A stretch of DNA of 64,000 nucleotides from an uncultured Erysipelotrichaceae bacterium (GCA_902800025.1 CADCDA010000007.1:1-64000), one strand, 5' to 3'; shown: positions 36,307 to 46,381, counted from the first letter of the stretch. Notes: generated by a model not told the origin, from the letters alone. Numbers and translations: made by a program.

Positions 36307-37278
36307 ATGAAGAAATATATCGAATCAATTATTGTTGCAGTTGTGGTTCTCACTCTTGCAGCTCTTGGCCTAGTATTTGGATCATTCAATTTAACTCAAA
36401 ATCAATTAGATACATTACTAATTTTAGGAATTATCTGTGGAGGAAGCGCACTCTATTGCTTTGTCGTTGGTGAACTCACTAGAAACAATTCCCAAATGGA
36501 TAAGTTGTGGTCAATTTTACCAATCGCTTATTCTTGGGTTATTGCGGCAAAAGGCAATATGAACCCACGCTTAGTGATTTTCGCTCTTATTGTCACATTA
36601 TGGGGAGTAAGATTAACTTATAACTTCGCAAGAAAAGGTGCTTATAGCATTAAGTTTTGGACTGGAGAAGAAGATTATCGCTGGCAGGTCTTAAGACAAA
36701 ACAAACATCTTAGTAATAGATTTGCTTGGGCGATGTTTGATTTATTCTTTATCTCCATTTATCAAAACGCTTTAGTTCTTGCGATTTGTTTACCTGCTCT
36801 TGCGTGTATGGAAAGCAATGCACCTCTAGGCGCGTTTGATTATGTCGCTTTTGCGGGAGCCTTTGAATTCTTATTATTAGAAGCAATCGCTGACGAGCAA
36901 CAAATGGCTTTTCACACCACAAAAAGAAAACTCTTAAGTGAAGGAAAGAAATTAGAAGAACTTCCAGAACCATTCAATAAAGGCTTTAACACAACTGGTT
37001 TATGGGGTTATTGCCGTCACCCTAATTATTTAGGTGAACAAGGTATGTGGCTACTCCTTTATTTGGTCACTATTGGAGCGGGTGTTACTACTTATGGAAT
37101 ATTCCATTGGTCAATGGTGGGACCATTATTCCTTATCTTCCTCTTCTTAGGTAGTTCCGCTTTCCAAGAAGGTGTATCAAGTGGTAAGTATCCTGAATAT
37201 AAACTCTATTTAGCGCATGTTATGAAGTATTTACCTCTTTGGAAATATCGACCAGAAAAATATAAAGAAGAGAAATAA
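36307..37278 (+). CDS. DUF1295-family membrane protein (steroid reductase-like)
   Basis: A 323-residue membrane protein with about seven helices. The motif GYCRHPNYLGEQGMW and the C-terminal YKLYLAHVMKYLPLWK are those of DUF1295/isoprenylcysteine-methyltransferase-like proteins, some of which act as NADPH-dependent reductases on lipids. The start at 36307 follows a GGGG ribosome site and the promoter; an earlier in-frame ATG overlaps the promoter. Substrate unknown. Confidence 0.85.
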   Translation: MKKYIESIIVAVVVLTLAALGLVFGSFNLTQNQLDTLLILGIICGGSALYCFVVGELTRNNSQMDKLWSILPIAYSWVIAAKGNMNPRLVIFALIVTLWGVRLTYNFARKGAYSIKFWTGEEDYRWQVLRQNKHLSNRFAWAMFDLFFISIYQNALVLAICLPALACMESNAPLGAFDYVAFAGAFEFLLLEAIADEQQMAFHTTKRKLLSEGKKLEELPEPFNKGFNTTGLWGYCRHPNYLGEQGMWLLLYLVTIGAGVTTYGIFHWSMVGPLFLIFLFLGSSAFQEGVSSGKYPEYKLYLAHVMKYLPLWKYRPEKYKEEK

Positions 37279-37284
37279 CATAAT

Positions 37285-37312
37285 AGACTTCGCATTTTGT
37301 GAAGTCTTTTTA
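37285..37312 (+). terminator. Terminator after the DUF1295 gene
   Basis: Stem AGACTTC (37285-37291) with GAAGTCT (37301-37307) followed by T-rich sequence. Confidence 0.8.
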
Positions 37313-37374
37313 TTTATTGTTTTTTGCGCTGTGTTAAAACAGATATTTAAATTGATTTGATTCATTCTTGATAA

Positions 37375-37456
37375 TGTTTACATCATTTGTTTTGACAAAA
37401 GAACGATAAAAGGTTTATCCTTTTTTCATAATTTTATTTACATACCAAAAGGTATG
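37375..37456 (+). promoter_or_regulatory. Regulatory region before the secreted Big_2 protein
   Basis: A TGTTTACA site (37375-37382) resembles the GTTTAC half-sites at 2503 and 23927. It is followed by a perfect -35, TTGACA (37392-37397), with only a weak -10 (TTTATC, 37414-37419), as is usual where an activator is needed. A CATACC-AAAA-GGTATG hairpin (37441-37456) ends just before the AAAGGAA ribosome site. Confidence 0.4.
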
Positions 37457-37471
37457 GGAAAGGAAAAAAAT

Positions 37472-39544
37472 ATGAAAAAACAAAAGGTTGCTCTATTAGT
37501 TGCAGCTACGTCATTACTTACTATCGGCGTCGTTGGTCTTGCTGCAATGAATAGAAAATCTAACATTTCATCATTGTCAACATTTGCTGATAACGCAAGA
37601 TCATTTACTCTTGATTTAAGTACAGCGCACACATTTGAAAATGACATTGCTTACGAAAACGCTATTAATGAAAACGCTGGTAACTATGAAGTTTCATTCA
37701 AGTTAACAAGAGCAGATGATGATAACATGGGTATCTATAGTGAGAAAACAAGATTCCTTGTTGGCGATTCAGTTGAAAACGTTGAAGAACTTAGTGGTAT
37801 TACTGGTATTACCGTTTCTGGAGGAAATGGTTATTATCAATTCTTTGCGGGCTACACAAAAGACGCAATGTACGACTTAATGGAATTCTTTGATGTCGAA
37901 TCTAATGGAGGTTCTCGTATTTTCTCAGGACTTCCAATGTTTAACTACTTTAGATTAGTGGGCAACAAAACTTCGCAATACCCTGCTGATATTGCATCCA
38001 TTACATTCACTTATTCTCACGAAGGAACAAATACATGTTCTTATGGTGAGGCAAGCGATATTACTGATTTTACAGTTCAAAAAGGAACATTCTTAAAATC
38101 CACGCACACTCTTGTTGTCGGTGGAACAAATGGTGAAAGTTTAACTCTCGACGAAGAAGCTTTCTCATTTATTGGATTTGACTATAGCGAAGGTCACGTC
38201 GCATACGCGAACGCTGGCGGACACGTTATTGGCGTTAAATTTGATAATAATGGGAACGCTCATGTTAAACACTACGATAAGTATGGTGCATTAAATGGTG
38301 ACTATTCTGCACCAAAAGAAGCAACAGCCTTAACGGTCTTAGTTGGTGGAAACCCAGTCAAAGAAACTACAGCTGGAGATAGACTTATCGTTAAACCAAA
38401 CAGCACATTAACATTCAGTGCTTCTACTGATAGATATCCAACTGAATCAGTTAACGCAGTTCTTAACGATGAAACATATCGAGCACCAACCGGTGATGTT
38501 TTTGCGGGAACATACACATTTAGTTCTTATGTCGTTGCAGATGATTCAGGATCTTCTTCTAGCTTGGTGGTTAATATTGTTAGCTTAGTTGTTTCTAAAG
38601 TCGATGACGATTATTTCGTTACTTATTCAGATGCAAAAGGAGCAGAATCTGACATTGATTATGCTGGATATAACTTAAATAATGCACCAGCAGAGATTAA
38701 TGGAAGTGGAGATTTGACTATCGCTTTGGCTAATTATGATGACGATGGAGTTGATGTTGAATTAACAATTGATGAAAGTCACATTGTAACAATTGCTGCT
38801 ACAGATTATGAATATTTTTGCTTTGGTAGTGCACAAGCCGAGTTTGCTCCTGCTAGCGGAGATGCTGGTTTCCCAGCGTGTGGTACATTCTCTAACAACG
38901 TCTTTACCGCTGCTACAGCAGGCGCAGAAGCCAACATCGTATTTACCGCTGCTGAAAGCGGATTAACAAAGACTGTTTACATTAAGGTTTCTATCCCAGC
39001 TACTGTTACACTCAATAAAAACGCAACATCTTTAGAAGTTGGTGATACAGAACAGCTCGTTGCTACCGTCAATAACGATGCTACTTTTAAAGACTTAGCA
39101 TGGACTACAAGTAACAACAAAGTTGTTACAGTCAGCGAATCAGGTTTACTTACCGCTGTTGGTGCTGGTTCAGCAACAGTTACTGTTACAACAGTTGATG
39201 GTAACAAAGCACAAATCTCTGTTACCGTTACAGCACCTGCAGCCTCAGGAATTGACGGAACATACGAGAATGATGATGCATTCTATTATGGACAAATGAC
39301 CATTACTATTGATGGAGACACCGCTCAAATCGTTATGGATGATTGTTCTATTAATGAATTCTTCACAGTCACCGACAATGGCGATGGCACATATACATTA
39401 AGCGGAACTTTTGACGGCGCTTATGATATTGAATTCTCAGCAACTCTCGATGGCTCTGATGATTTAGAATTAACTTTAACCGCCGATGATAATTATTACT
39501 TTGGTGGTCAAGTCGGTGAATCTTGCACCTTAGAAAGACAATAA
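37472..39544 (+). CDS. Secreted protein with a C-terminal Big_2 Ig-like domain
   Basis: A 690-residue protein with a signal peptide (hydrophobic core about 5-22) and no lipobox. The N-terminal part contains an FNYFRLVGN strand and a following TFTYSH strand like those of the secreted proteins at 20670 and 24082. A Big_2 domain (LNKNATSLEVGDTEQLVATV through ISVTV) and a short C-terminal beta domain end it. The start at 37472 follows AAAGGAA; the earlier ATG at 37454 sits in the hairpin. It probably has an adhesive or binding role. Confidence 0.75.
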   Translation: MKKQKVALLVAATSLLTIGVVGLAAMNRKSNISSLSTFADNARSFTLDLSTAHTFENDIAYENAINENAGNYEVSFKLTRADDDNMGIYSEKTRFLVGDSVENVEELSGITGITVSGGNGYYQFFAGYTKDAMYDLMEFFDVESNGGSRIFSGLPMFNYFRLVGNKTSQYPADIASITFTYSHEGTNTCSYGEASDITDFTVQKGTFLKSTHTLVVGGTNGESLTLDEEAFSFIGFDYSEGHVAYANAGGHVIGVKFDNNGNAHVKHYDKYGALNGDYSAPKEATALTVLVGGNPVKETTAGDRLIVKPNSTLTFSASTDRYPTESVNAVLNDETYRAPTGDVFAGTYTFSSYVVADDSGSSSSLVVNIVSLVVSKVDDDYFVTYSDAKGAESDIDYAGYNLNNAPAEINGSGDLTIALANYDDDGVDVELTIDESHIVTIAATDYEYFCFGSAQAEFAPASGDAGFPACGTFSNNVFTAATAGAEANIVFTAAESGLTKTVYIKVSIPATVTLNKNATSLEVGDTEQLVATVNNDATFKDLAWTTSNNKVVTVSESGLLTAVGAGSATVTVTTVDGNKAQISVTVTAPAASGIDGTYENDDAFYYGQMTITIDGDTAQIVMDDCSINEFFTVTDNGDGTYTLSGTFDGAYDIEFSATLDGSDDLELTLTADDNYYFGGQVGESCTLERQ

Positions 39545-39579
39545 TTAACAAACATTTTTAAAGCATTTAGGAGGCAACA

Positions 39580-40713
39580 ATGAAAAGGATATTTAAGTTA
39601 TTATTAACAACACTCATTCCTTTCGTGTTGCCTTCTTGTGCTTCTAATCCAAATAGCGATAATGGTAACCAAATTGTAATAAACCAAGTTTATAAGACTA
39701 ATTATTGGGACGACACAATTATAGATTTAATGAAATATTCTATTGGTGATCAATATGTGAATATCCCAGAGTTTATTACTACACGCTATGAAGGTTTTGC
39801 CTCACAAATCGTGAAAGACAACGTCACCATTACCTACACAAACATTAAATGCTTTGGAGTCTCTAGCCAATCAGCTAATAGACTTTATGCTGAGAAGATG
39901 GAAGAAAAAGAATTCTATGTTCTTACTGATCTTCTCTATGGATATCGATTTGTCGATTATTCAAAAGATTTATTTCTTAATTATGGAATGATGAAAGATG
40001 AAACCACTAATGAGACGTTCTTTAATTTACAAATGTCAGTTAGAGAAACAAGAGAATTAGAGTGGGCTTCTTCTTTTATTCAAGAATATATGGAAGTGGA
40101 TGTTCCTAGCTGTGAAGCAGAAGCATATAACTTCGCATATGATGATTATTATGAGAGAATCATCGTTAACGCTTTATTTGTTAATGATGGCGCTCTTAAT
40201 ACATATAAAAATAAATTAATCTCCAATCATTATGTACTTACTGGTACTGACGAAGGGTATGGTGGATTCCAATTAGTTGATCCAACTGGATACGTGACAG
40301 TAACAATCTACGATATGGTTGGTGAATATGAGTGCAAGGCCCTATATATTCAAATAGATAATAGTTGGCCAACACTTGAAATAGGGGCTTTCTTAGGTGT
40401 TTATCTCCCTAAATTACAATCAGAATCTGCAGTTTATGGAGGATGGAATTATTATGATCCAGACCAAACTGATGGAGATACGAGCGATTATGTGTTGCTC
40501 ATCTTTTATGATTATGCCTCTAACGCTGATTATGACAATTATCTTACTCAATTAGTGAACGCTGGATTTAGTAGTGGCACAACAACTAATAACGACGGAA
40601 TTTTAATTACTCCATTAACCGCTACTCATCCAAACGGAAAAAGCTTAGAGTTAAGTTTACAATATCAAATATCAACAAACACAATATGCCTAGCGGTATA
40701 CCAAGCTAAATAA
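39580..40713 (+). CDS. Lipoprotein of unknown function
   Basis: A 377-residue lipoprotein (lipobox LPSC, Cys20) with a strong AGGAGG ribosome site and no terminator before it, so it belongs to the transcript of the gene at 37472. The C-terminal half (WPTLEIGAFLGVYLP onwards) resembles units in the lipoprotein at 43053, with a repeated pattern of a Pro-containing helix start followed by an acidic beta hairpin. No catalytic motif is recognised. Confidence 0.68.
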   Translation: MKRIFKLLLTTLIPFVLPSCASNPNSDNGNQIVINQVYKTNYWDDTIIDLMKYSIGDQYVNIPEFITTRYEGFASQIVKDNVTITYTNIKCFGVSSQSANRLYAEKMEEKEFYVLTDLLYGYRFVDYSKDLFLNYGMMKDETTNETFFNLQMSVRETRELEWASSFIQEYMEVDVPSCEAEAYNFAYDDYYERIIVNALFVNDGALNTYKNKLISNHYVLTGTDEGYGGFQLVDPTGYVTVTIYDMVGEYECKALYIQIDNSWPTLEIGAFLGVYLPKLQSESAVYGGWNYYDPDQTDGDTSDYVLLIFYDYASNADYDNYLTQLVNAGFSSGTTTNNDGILITPLTATHPNGKSLELSLQYQISTNTICLAVYQAK

Positions 40714-40740
40714 AATAGTTTTTATGAGGTTTATATAACT

Positions 40741-43050
40741 ATGAAAAACAAAATTCTTTATATCTTACCGATTGCCTTATTAATGAGTCTTGCCTCATGT
40801 AACCAACCGGCTTCTAGTCCAAGCGATCCTGTTGATCCTCCAATTATCCATGGTGGAACTTTTGAAGAAGCACTAAAAAAAGACTATAAAAACATGACTG
40901 TCTCTTATGCTTTGAATTCCCCTCTTTTTGGAGAAGAATACGGCTATGAATATTATTTTGGCAATCATGACTTTGTTGCTGTTTATGACGGCAATACCGC
41001 CGAGATGTATGGAAACGAATTCGCATGGATGTTCTACTCCTTCTATAAAGGAGAAAGCTATGCTTATTGGAAACAAACAAATAGTTATGTTACAAGCGGT
41101 TGGGTTTCAACCGGTTCAAAAGGAATTAAGGTTGGAATCGACTATGCTTATTTCTATATGCCATATTTCCTTAATGCGATTACTAAAGACGATGTCGAAA
41201 GTGTCGTTGGCACTTATGTCGTCAAAGAAGAATCAATTGATAAGGTTTTAGATGGCCTTAAATTTACATTTATCACCAACGACATCACTTACATTGATAT
41301 TCAACTCAATAGTGATGGTTATATCTCTAAAATTAGAGGTTTTGATGATCCTAATGATGATGAAGTTGGTTTCCAAGTTCAATTAGGTAACTTTGGCACA
41401 ACCATTTCACCATTAAGTGAATCCGCTCTTCCTCCAGAAATAAGTGAAGAAACAATTAAGACTTACGAAGAGATGATTGGTCATGAAGAAGAGCCAGACA
41501 TCTATCTTGATTCAATTGATATACATATCAATGATGATGTGAAAAGTGATGATACATATGACATCATCTTAGATCCAGATGAAACAATCGACTTATCATT
41601 CACATACACCCCTGATAACGCGAATAAGAAAGAAGTCACCTGGATTTCTACTGATGAAGAAGTAGCGTCCTTATCAAAATTCTTACCTCAACAAAGTGGA
41701 CATAAGTTCTTAACTGGTTTAAGTGAAGGTGAGACTGAAGTCTACATCACCCATATTAACGAGAAGAAAGAAGTTGTTTCTTCTAAACATTTAAAAGTAA
41801 AGGTCAATCATCCTCAAGAAATTATTGTTGATGAGAAAGATGTTTATAGCTTCGTTATTAATAGTGGAGAAGAAACTATTGAAGATCATTACGATATCAA
41901 TGCCTCTAACAAGATTAATAATGGAGCGCCTTTCACCATTTCTTCTTACTTAGCAGATGTTAGAAGTTCTAATAATGGTGATGGCAAATTCGCTGAAGAC
42001 ACCAATATTTTATGCGCAGATATGGGAACAAGCGCTCATATGCATGATAGTGAGTACAACAAAGAAGGAACAGAAATCTTGTTTGATTTTGATAACCAAC
42101 AAGTTAATTCCATCTCCTTCATATATGGTTTAATCTTCTCTTCACACAAGACTAACTTAGATAAGACCGGGAAGATCTTTATTAAAACTAGTAACGATGG
42201 CGAAACTTGGGAAAGCATTGAAGTCACTGACGAAATTAAAGAAGAAATTAGTAAATCCACAAGCAGTGGCATGACACCAAAAATCTTATCTCAAGAATTT
42301 GAACCAGCATCAATGGTTAAACTCGTATTTACAACTGGATATATGGTTGGATTTACTTTCTGGCTTGGCTTATCTGATTTCACCTTTGGTGCTAATGAAG
42401 AATGTCATAATTTCAACGATCCTGATCCAGTTCCAGTTGAATCAATTACAGTTACTGGATTTAGAAACAAGCTTAAAGTAGGTAATTCAATGAAATTAAA
42501 AGCAGAAGTTTTACCTGCTAATGCGACAAACAAGAACGTTAAATGGGCTTCTTCTGATCCAGAAGTCGTAAGAATAGATTCTAAGAGTGGTATCGCTACT
42601 GCTTTAAAAGAAGGCACTGTGACTATTACTGCGACAAGCGTTTCTAATAAGAACGTCGTTTCAAATGCGTTTGAATTAACTGCGTATTCTCAAGAAACGA
42701 TTGAAGATCCAGATAACCTCTTAATTGGAAAAGAATTCAATGCCTCTAACATCGTTAGTGGCACAACCACATTCGATGTTAACTTTAAGATTAATAGTTC
42801 AACTAGTGCGACATTAACTTTAGTTACCAAAATCAATATCGGTGGTTCTGAGCAAGAATTCAAAACTGAAAAGAGTTTCTCTTTTGATACATTCAACGCC
42901 GATTTAGAAAGATATGAATTCATGTCTAGCGATAACGATTTTGCTTACTTCAAGTTATTAAGTAACGAATCAATCGAATTCACCTATTTAGATGTCGATG
43001 GCAACTACATTTTAGGTAGCAGTTCTAATGGTATTGTTTTAACAAAATAA
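40741..43050 (+). CDS. Lipoprotein with two Big_2-type Ig-like domains
   Basis: A 769-residue lipoprotein (lipobox LASC, Cys20). An N-terminal domain of about 235 residues is followed by a Big_2-like unit (DSIDIHINDDV to HLKVKVNHP), a discoidin-like region (DNQQVNSISFIYGL, SNDGETWESIEV), a typical Big_2 domain (SITVTGFRNKLKVGNSMKLKAEV) and a small C-terminal beta domain. The same C-terminal plan ends several surface proteins here. It is likely to be displayed on the cell and to bind glycans or host surfaces. Confidence 0.75.
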   Translation: MKNKILYILPIALLMSLASCNQPASSPSDPVDPPIIHGGTFEEALKKDYKNMTVSYALNSPLFGEEYGYEYYFGNHDFVAVYDGNTAEMYGNEFAWMFYSFYKGESYAYWKQTNSYVTSGWVSTGSKGIKVGIDYAYFYMPYFLNAITKDDVESVVGTYVVKEESIDKVLDGLKFTFITNDITYIDIQLNSDGYISKIRGFDDPNDDEVGFQVQLGNFGTTISPLSESALPPEISEETIKTYEEMIGHEEEPDIYLDSIDIHINDDVKSDDTYDIILDPDETIDLSFTYTPDNANKKEVTWISTDEEVASLSKFLPQQSGHKFLTGLSEGETEVYITHINEKKEVVSSKHLKVKVNHPQEIIVDEKDVYSFVINSGEETIEDHYDINASNKINNGAPFTISSYLADVRSSNNGDGKFAEDTNILCADMGTSAHMHDSEYNKEGTEILFDFDNQQVNSISFIYGLIFSSHKTNLDKTGKIFIKTSNDGETWESIEVTDEIKEEISKSTSSGMTPKILSQEFEPASMVKLVFTTGYMVGFTFWLGLSDFTFGANEECHNFNDPDPVPVESITVTGFRNKLKVGNSMKLKAEVLPANATNKNVKWASSDPEVVRIDSKSGIATALKEGTVTITATSVSNKNVVSNAFELTAYSQETIEDPDNLLIGKEFNASNIVSGTTTFDVNFKINSSTSATLTLVTKINIGGSEQEFKTEKSFSFDTFNADLERYEFMSSDNDFAYFKLLSNESIEFTYLDVDGNYILGSSSNGIVLTK

Positions 43051-43052
43051 TT

Positions 43053-43934
43053 ATGAAAAAGAATTTAAAATATCTTCTACTAATTCCTGTTCTATTGTTC
43101 TCGTCTTGTAACACCACTAACAGTGAAGTTGCGAACTCAAAATGGGGAACAGAAGCTGCTCAAGCGTGTTATAACACAATTGGAACAGTCATTCCTTATT
43201 TAGAGAGCGATGGCTTTGAATACGAAGTCACAACAGACGGCTATGGCGATCCAGCGATTTGGTTTTACTTGTACTACGATACCCAAGAAATTGCGGATCA
43301 AAAACTCATTGAATATGCCTACGCTGCATACGAGCAAAGGCAATATCGCTGTGAAGTAAAGATGCAGTGGTATCAAATCCCTGAAGAGTATTCCTATATC
43401 GAAGTCCAAACTTTATTCGCGGACAAAATATTAAACGAATATAATGCCGTTGAGATTCAAGGCATCGCTTCTCAAAAAGCGTATAAAGGCACTCTTAAAG
43501 GATGCTTAGGATTATTCTGTTTCAATTATTTTCCAAATATTGATAAAACAAAATTTCCAAATAACGCTGTTAATCATTTATTAGGAGAAACAATTCCAGA
43601 ACTTGTAGGAAATGACTTAGAATATGATTTCTCATTCTATGTTGATGATGATGGATATCATTGTCTAACCATTGCAGTAACTGGTAAAGGAAGTTCTTAC
43701 ATGTTAGAAGAAGAATATTTAAAAACTCTTCTATCTAATGGCTACACCATTTATCCATATAACAGCTACACTGAAGAAGCTGGCTCTGCGATAAAAAAGG
43801 CTAGTGATTATCAAGGGTATGAAGACGGAATGTATTATTACGCTTATCCAAATAGTAATAGTCATGTAATTGTCTTCTATTATTCGCTTTATTATTCAGC
43901 CTTTATCATTGATATCGCGAACTTAAACAAATAA
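43053..43934 (+). CDS. Lipoprotein related to the one at 39580
   Basis: A 293-residue lipoprotein (lipobox FSSC, Cys19) made of two or more alpha-beta units of about 80 residues. One opens NAVNHLLGETIPEL and resembles the C-terminal half of the lipoprotein at 39580. The start is only two bases after the preceding stop. Function unknown. It is the last gene of the four-gene surface operon. Confidence 0.68.
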   Translation: MKKNLKYLLLIPVLLFSSCNTTNSEVANSKWGTEAAQACYNTIGTVIPYLESDGFEYEVTTDGYGDPAIWFYLYYDTQEIADQKLIEYAYAAYEQRQYRCEVKMQWYQIPEEYSYIEVQTLFADKILNEYNAVEIQGIASQKAYKGTLKGCLGLFCFNYFPNIDKTKFPNNAVNHLLGETIPELVGNDLEYDFSFYVDDDGYHCLTIAVTGKGSSYMLEEEYLKTLLSNGYTIYPYNSYTEEAGSAIKKASDYQGYEDGMYYYAYPNSNSHVIVFYYSLYYSAFIIDIANLNK

Positions 43935-43939
43935 GAATT

Positions 43940-43964
43940 GGCTCCTAAGACAGGAGCCTTTTTA
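43940..43964 (+). terminator. Terminator of the surface-protein operon
   Basis: Stem GGCTCCT (43940-43946) with AGGAGCC (43952-43958) and a T run. Confidence 0.88.
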
Positions 43965-43972
43965 TTACATCA

Positions 43973-44001
43973 TTAACACACATATCTTATTGTGCTACAA
44001 T
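43973..44001 (+). promoter_or_regulatory. Promoter of the ZIP transporter gene
   Basis: TTAACA (43973-43978), a 17-base spacer ending in TGC and TACAAT (43996-44001), i.e. an extended -10 promoter 27 bases before the ATG. Confidence 0.6.
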
Positions 44002-44028
44002 ACTAACTGCTTTTAGGACGACATCAAT

Positions 44029-44826
44029 ATGCCAGATTATGTATATGCAATTATAGGAATATCACTAATATTCATCTGTACCACTTTAGGTTCGTTATTA
44101 GTTTTTCTTTTAAAGAAAGACAAGGAATATAAAAAGTTAAATAGAATCTTTGTTGGCTTTGCAGCAGGCATTATGCTTTCTGCTTCTTTCTTTGGCCTTA
44201 TCAAGCCAGCGATTGAAAGCGAAGTGACATATATGCCGACATGGGCAATTGTCGGTATTTCTATTGTCGCTGGATCATTATTCTTATGGGGAATCGATAA
44301 ATTAGTTCCACACTTCCACATCAACGAAAATAAAGACGAAGGTTTACCGAGTAGAGGCTTGTCTAAAGAAAGCAAGATGTTCCTCGCTGTTACGATTCAT
44401 AATATCCCAGAAGGTTTAGCTGTTGGAATTGCCTTTGGTGTTGCTCTTTCTCAAGTAGGAAGTTATGCGCTTTTATTGAGTGCCTTGTTCCTAGCAGTTG
44501 GCACAGGTATACAAAATATCCCAGAAGGCGCTGCTGTTGCTTTACCTATTAAAACCGAAACTGGAGGTTCATCTTTTAAAGCGTTCCTCTTTGGTATGTT
44601 TTCTGGAATCGTTGAGCCAATTGCGGCAGTAATTGGTTTATTCCTTGCAATGCAAATTCAAGCGATTATGCCTTGGGCTTTAGCCTTTGCAGCAGGATGT
44701 ATGATTTATGTTGTTGGTGAAGAAATGATTCCTGAAATGAAGGGTGAAGGACACGACCACTTGGGTGTTTGGTCATTCATCATTGGATTCGTTGTCATGA
44801 TGGCGTTAGATTGCATCCAATTTTAA
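44029..44826 (+). CDS. ZIP-family divalent metal transporter
   Basis: A 265-residue membrane protein with eight predicted helices. The two metal-binding helices carry HNIPEGLAVG and QNIPEGAAVA, the hallmarks of ZupT/GufA-type ZIP proteins that import zinc and other divalent ions. A His-containing loop (HFHINENKDE) lies before the first motif. It is transcribed alone from its own promoter. Confidence 0.92.
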   Translation: MPDYVYAIIGISLIFICTTLGSLLVFLLKKDKEYKKLNRIFVGFAAGIMLSASFFGLIKPAIESEVTYMPTWAIVGISIVAGSLFLWGIDKLVPHFHINENKDEGLPSRGLSKESKMFLAVTIHNIPEGLAVGIAFGVALSQVGSYALLLSALFLAVGTGIQNIPEGAAVALPIKTETGGSSFKAFLFGMFSGIVEPIAAVIGLFLAMQIQAIMPWALAFAAGCMIYVVGEEMIPEMKGEGHDHLGVWSFIIGFVVMMALDCIQF

Positions 44827-44838
44827 TTAATTTTTTTG

Positions 44839-44866
44839 TTACATAGAAAACATTATTTGCTAAAAT
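44839..44866 (+). promoter_or_regulatory. Promoter of the HD-GYP gene
   Basis: TTACAT (44839-44844), 16 bases ending in TGC, and TAAAAT (44861-44866): an extended -10 like that of the preceding gene. There is no clear ribosome site before the ATG at 44884. Confidence 0.45.
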
Positions 44867-44883
44867 AAAAAATACAATTAATT

Positions 44884-46257
44884 ATGGGACTTAGTTATAA
44901 CATCTCATACACGATTACGTCGATTGTTATCTGCGCTGTTTTGTTATTCATTGTTTCAGTCATGTACTCTTCAACGAATATCGTCAGCAAAAGGTATAAG
45001 TATTTTCTTATTTCTGCAATCGTCATGTTTGTATTTAATATTTGTACAGTACTAACGATTGATTTTGCAGATCGTATTCCTGTTGATTTTAATATCTTCT
45101 TAAACGGAATGTATTTCTTAGCCTCAACAGTAGTGGCGCTTCTTTTCTTATATTACTGTATGTCTGTTGCTTTAGTTGACACTTCAAAAGAAAAAAGAAG
45201 AGTGTTCGCTATTGTTAATCTTGGCTTATTAGTTATATTTGTAATTAGCTTAATTGTTAACCACTTCTTAGGATTTTACTTTAATTTCTTTAGTGGAAAA
45301 TACACCCATGGTGACGCCTATTATTTTGTTGATGTGGTGTTTATCATTTATGTTATTGAATCTTTGGTGTTATTTATCATCAAAAGAAAGAAATTTAATA
45401 ATCGCCAAAAAGCAGCGACTATTTTATTCTATGTTTCTTTCTTTGCGATGTTCATCTTACAACTCGTTGTTTTCCCAAATATCCTATTAAGCGATTTCGG
45501 AACTGCTTTAGGAGCTTTACTCGTCTTCTTCTCTGTTGAAACACCTGACTATGTTAATCTTGTTAAGACATTAGATGAACTCAATGAACTTAAAGCATCT
45601 TTAGAGATTCAAGTCACAGAGAGAACTAAAGAGTTAGATAAAGAAAAAGAATCATATGAAGAGTTAACTCTAGAAACCCTTTCCTCTTTAGCGGTCTTAG
45701 TCGATGCTAAAGACCATTACACGAATGGTCACTCGTTTAGAGTGGCAGCTTATGCGAAAGGCATGGCAAAGATGATGGATCGTTCATTAATCGATCCAGA
45801 GCAATTATATTTTGCGGGATTAATCCACGATGTTGGTAAAGTCGGTATAAGTGAATCTATTCTTACTAAACCTGGAAAACTCACTGAAAAGGAATTTGAA
45901 ACTATTAAATCTCATTCCGCAGTTGGAGGAGAAATTCTTAAAGGCATTAAACAATTTAAGATTTTCCAAGAAGTCGCTAGAAGCCATCATGAAAGATATG
46001 ACGGTAAAGGTTATCCAGACAAATTAAAAGGAGAGGATATTCCTCTTCCAGCTAGAATAGTGACTATCTGCGATACCTTTGATGCGATGACTAGCGATAG
46101 AGTCTACCATAAAGCGTTAAAAGATGATGTCGCAATTAAAGAATTACTTGATAATAAAGGCACTCAATTCGATCCAGAATTAGTGGACCTCTTCGTCAAG
46201 TTATACAATTCATTCCCAGATTCAATTAGTAACCATATTGATGAATTAAAAGCGTAA
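44884..46257 (+). CDS. Membrane HD-GYP protein, probable c-di-GMP phosphodiesterase
   Basis: A 457-residue protein. Seven hydrophobic helices (about 10-215) form a membrane sensor, a coiled coil (226-262) follows, and the HD-GYP domain fills 262-457. The catalytic HDVGKVGI (315-322) and HHERYDGKGYP (368-378, the GYP region) are intact, so hydrolysis of cyclic di-GMP or a related cyclic dinucleotide is expected. A membrane GGDEF cyclase is encoded at 53681, making a complete make-and-break pair within the window. Confidence 0.9.
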   Translation: MGLSYNISYTITSIVICAVLLFIVSVMYSSTNIVSKRYKYFLISAIVMFVFNICTVLTIDFADRIPVDFNIFLNGMYFLASTVVALLFLYYCMSVALVDTSKEKRRVFAIVNLGLLVIFVISLIVNHFLGFYFNFFSGKYTHGDAYYFVDVVFIIYVIESLVLFIIKRKKFNNRQKAATILFYVSFFAMFILQLVVFPNILLSDFGTALGALLVFFSVETPDYVNLVKTLDELNELKASLEIQVTERTKELDKEKESYEELTLETLSSLAVLVDAKDHYTNGHSFRVAAYAKGMAKMMDRSLIDPEQLYFAGLIHDVGKVGISESILTKPGKLTEKEFETIKSHSAVGGEILKGIKQFKIFQEVARSHHERYDGKGYPDKLKGEDIPLPARIVTICDTFDAMTSDRVYHKALKDDVAIKELLDNKGTQFDPELVDLFVKLYNSFPDSISNHIDELKA

Positions 46258-46262
46258 GAAAG

Positions 46263-46292
46263 CCAACGAATTATTTATAGTCGTTGGTTTTT
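46263..46292 (+). terminator. Terminator after the HD-GYP gene
   Basis: Stem CCAACGA (46263-46269) with TCGTTGG (46281-46287), then a T run. Confidence 0.82.
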
Positions 46293-46321
46293 ATATATTC
46301 AAAGAATATTATTTTTTGTGT

Positions 46322-46353
46322 TTCTATCAATATATTTTCTATCGTGATAGAAT
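46322..46353 (+). promoter_or_regulatory. Operator-like palindrome over an extended -10
   Basis: TTCTATC-GT-GATAGAA (46337-46352) is a perfect 7-bp inverted repeat, and another TTTCTATC half-site lies at 46321-46328. The right arm overlaps an extended -10 (TGATAGAAT, 46345-46353). A repressor binding here would block the aconitase X operon; no regulator gene is adjacent. Confidence 0.5.
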
Positions 46354-46381
46354 ATATATGTTAACGAAAGGAAATTCCTAT

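Noticed and set aside
40844-41251. Overlapping frames of 67-107 residues on both strands within the lipoprotein at 40741
   Set aside because: The lipoprotein has a signal peptide and Ig-like domains in frame; the others have no recognisable features.
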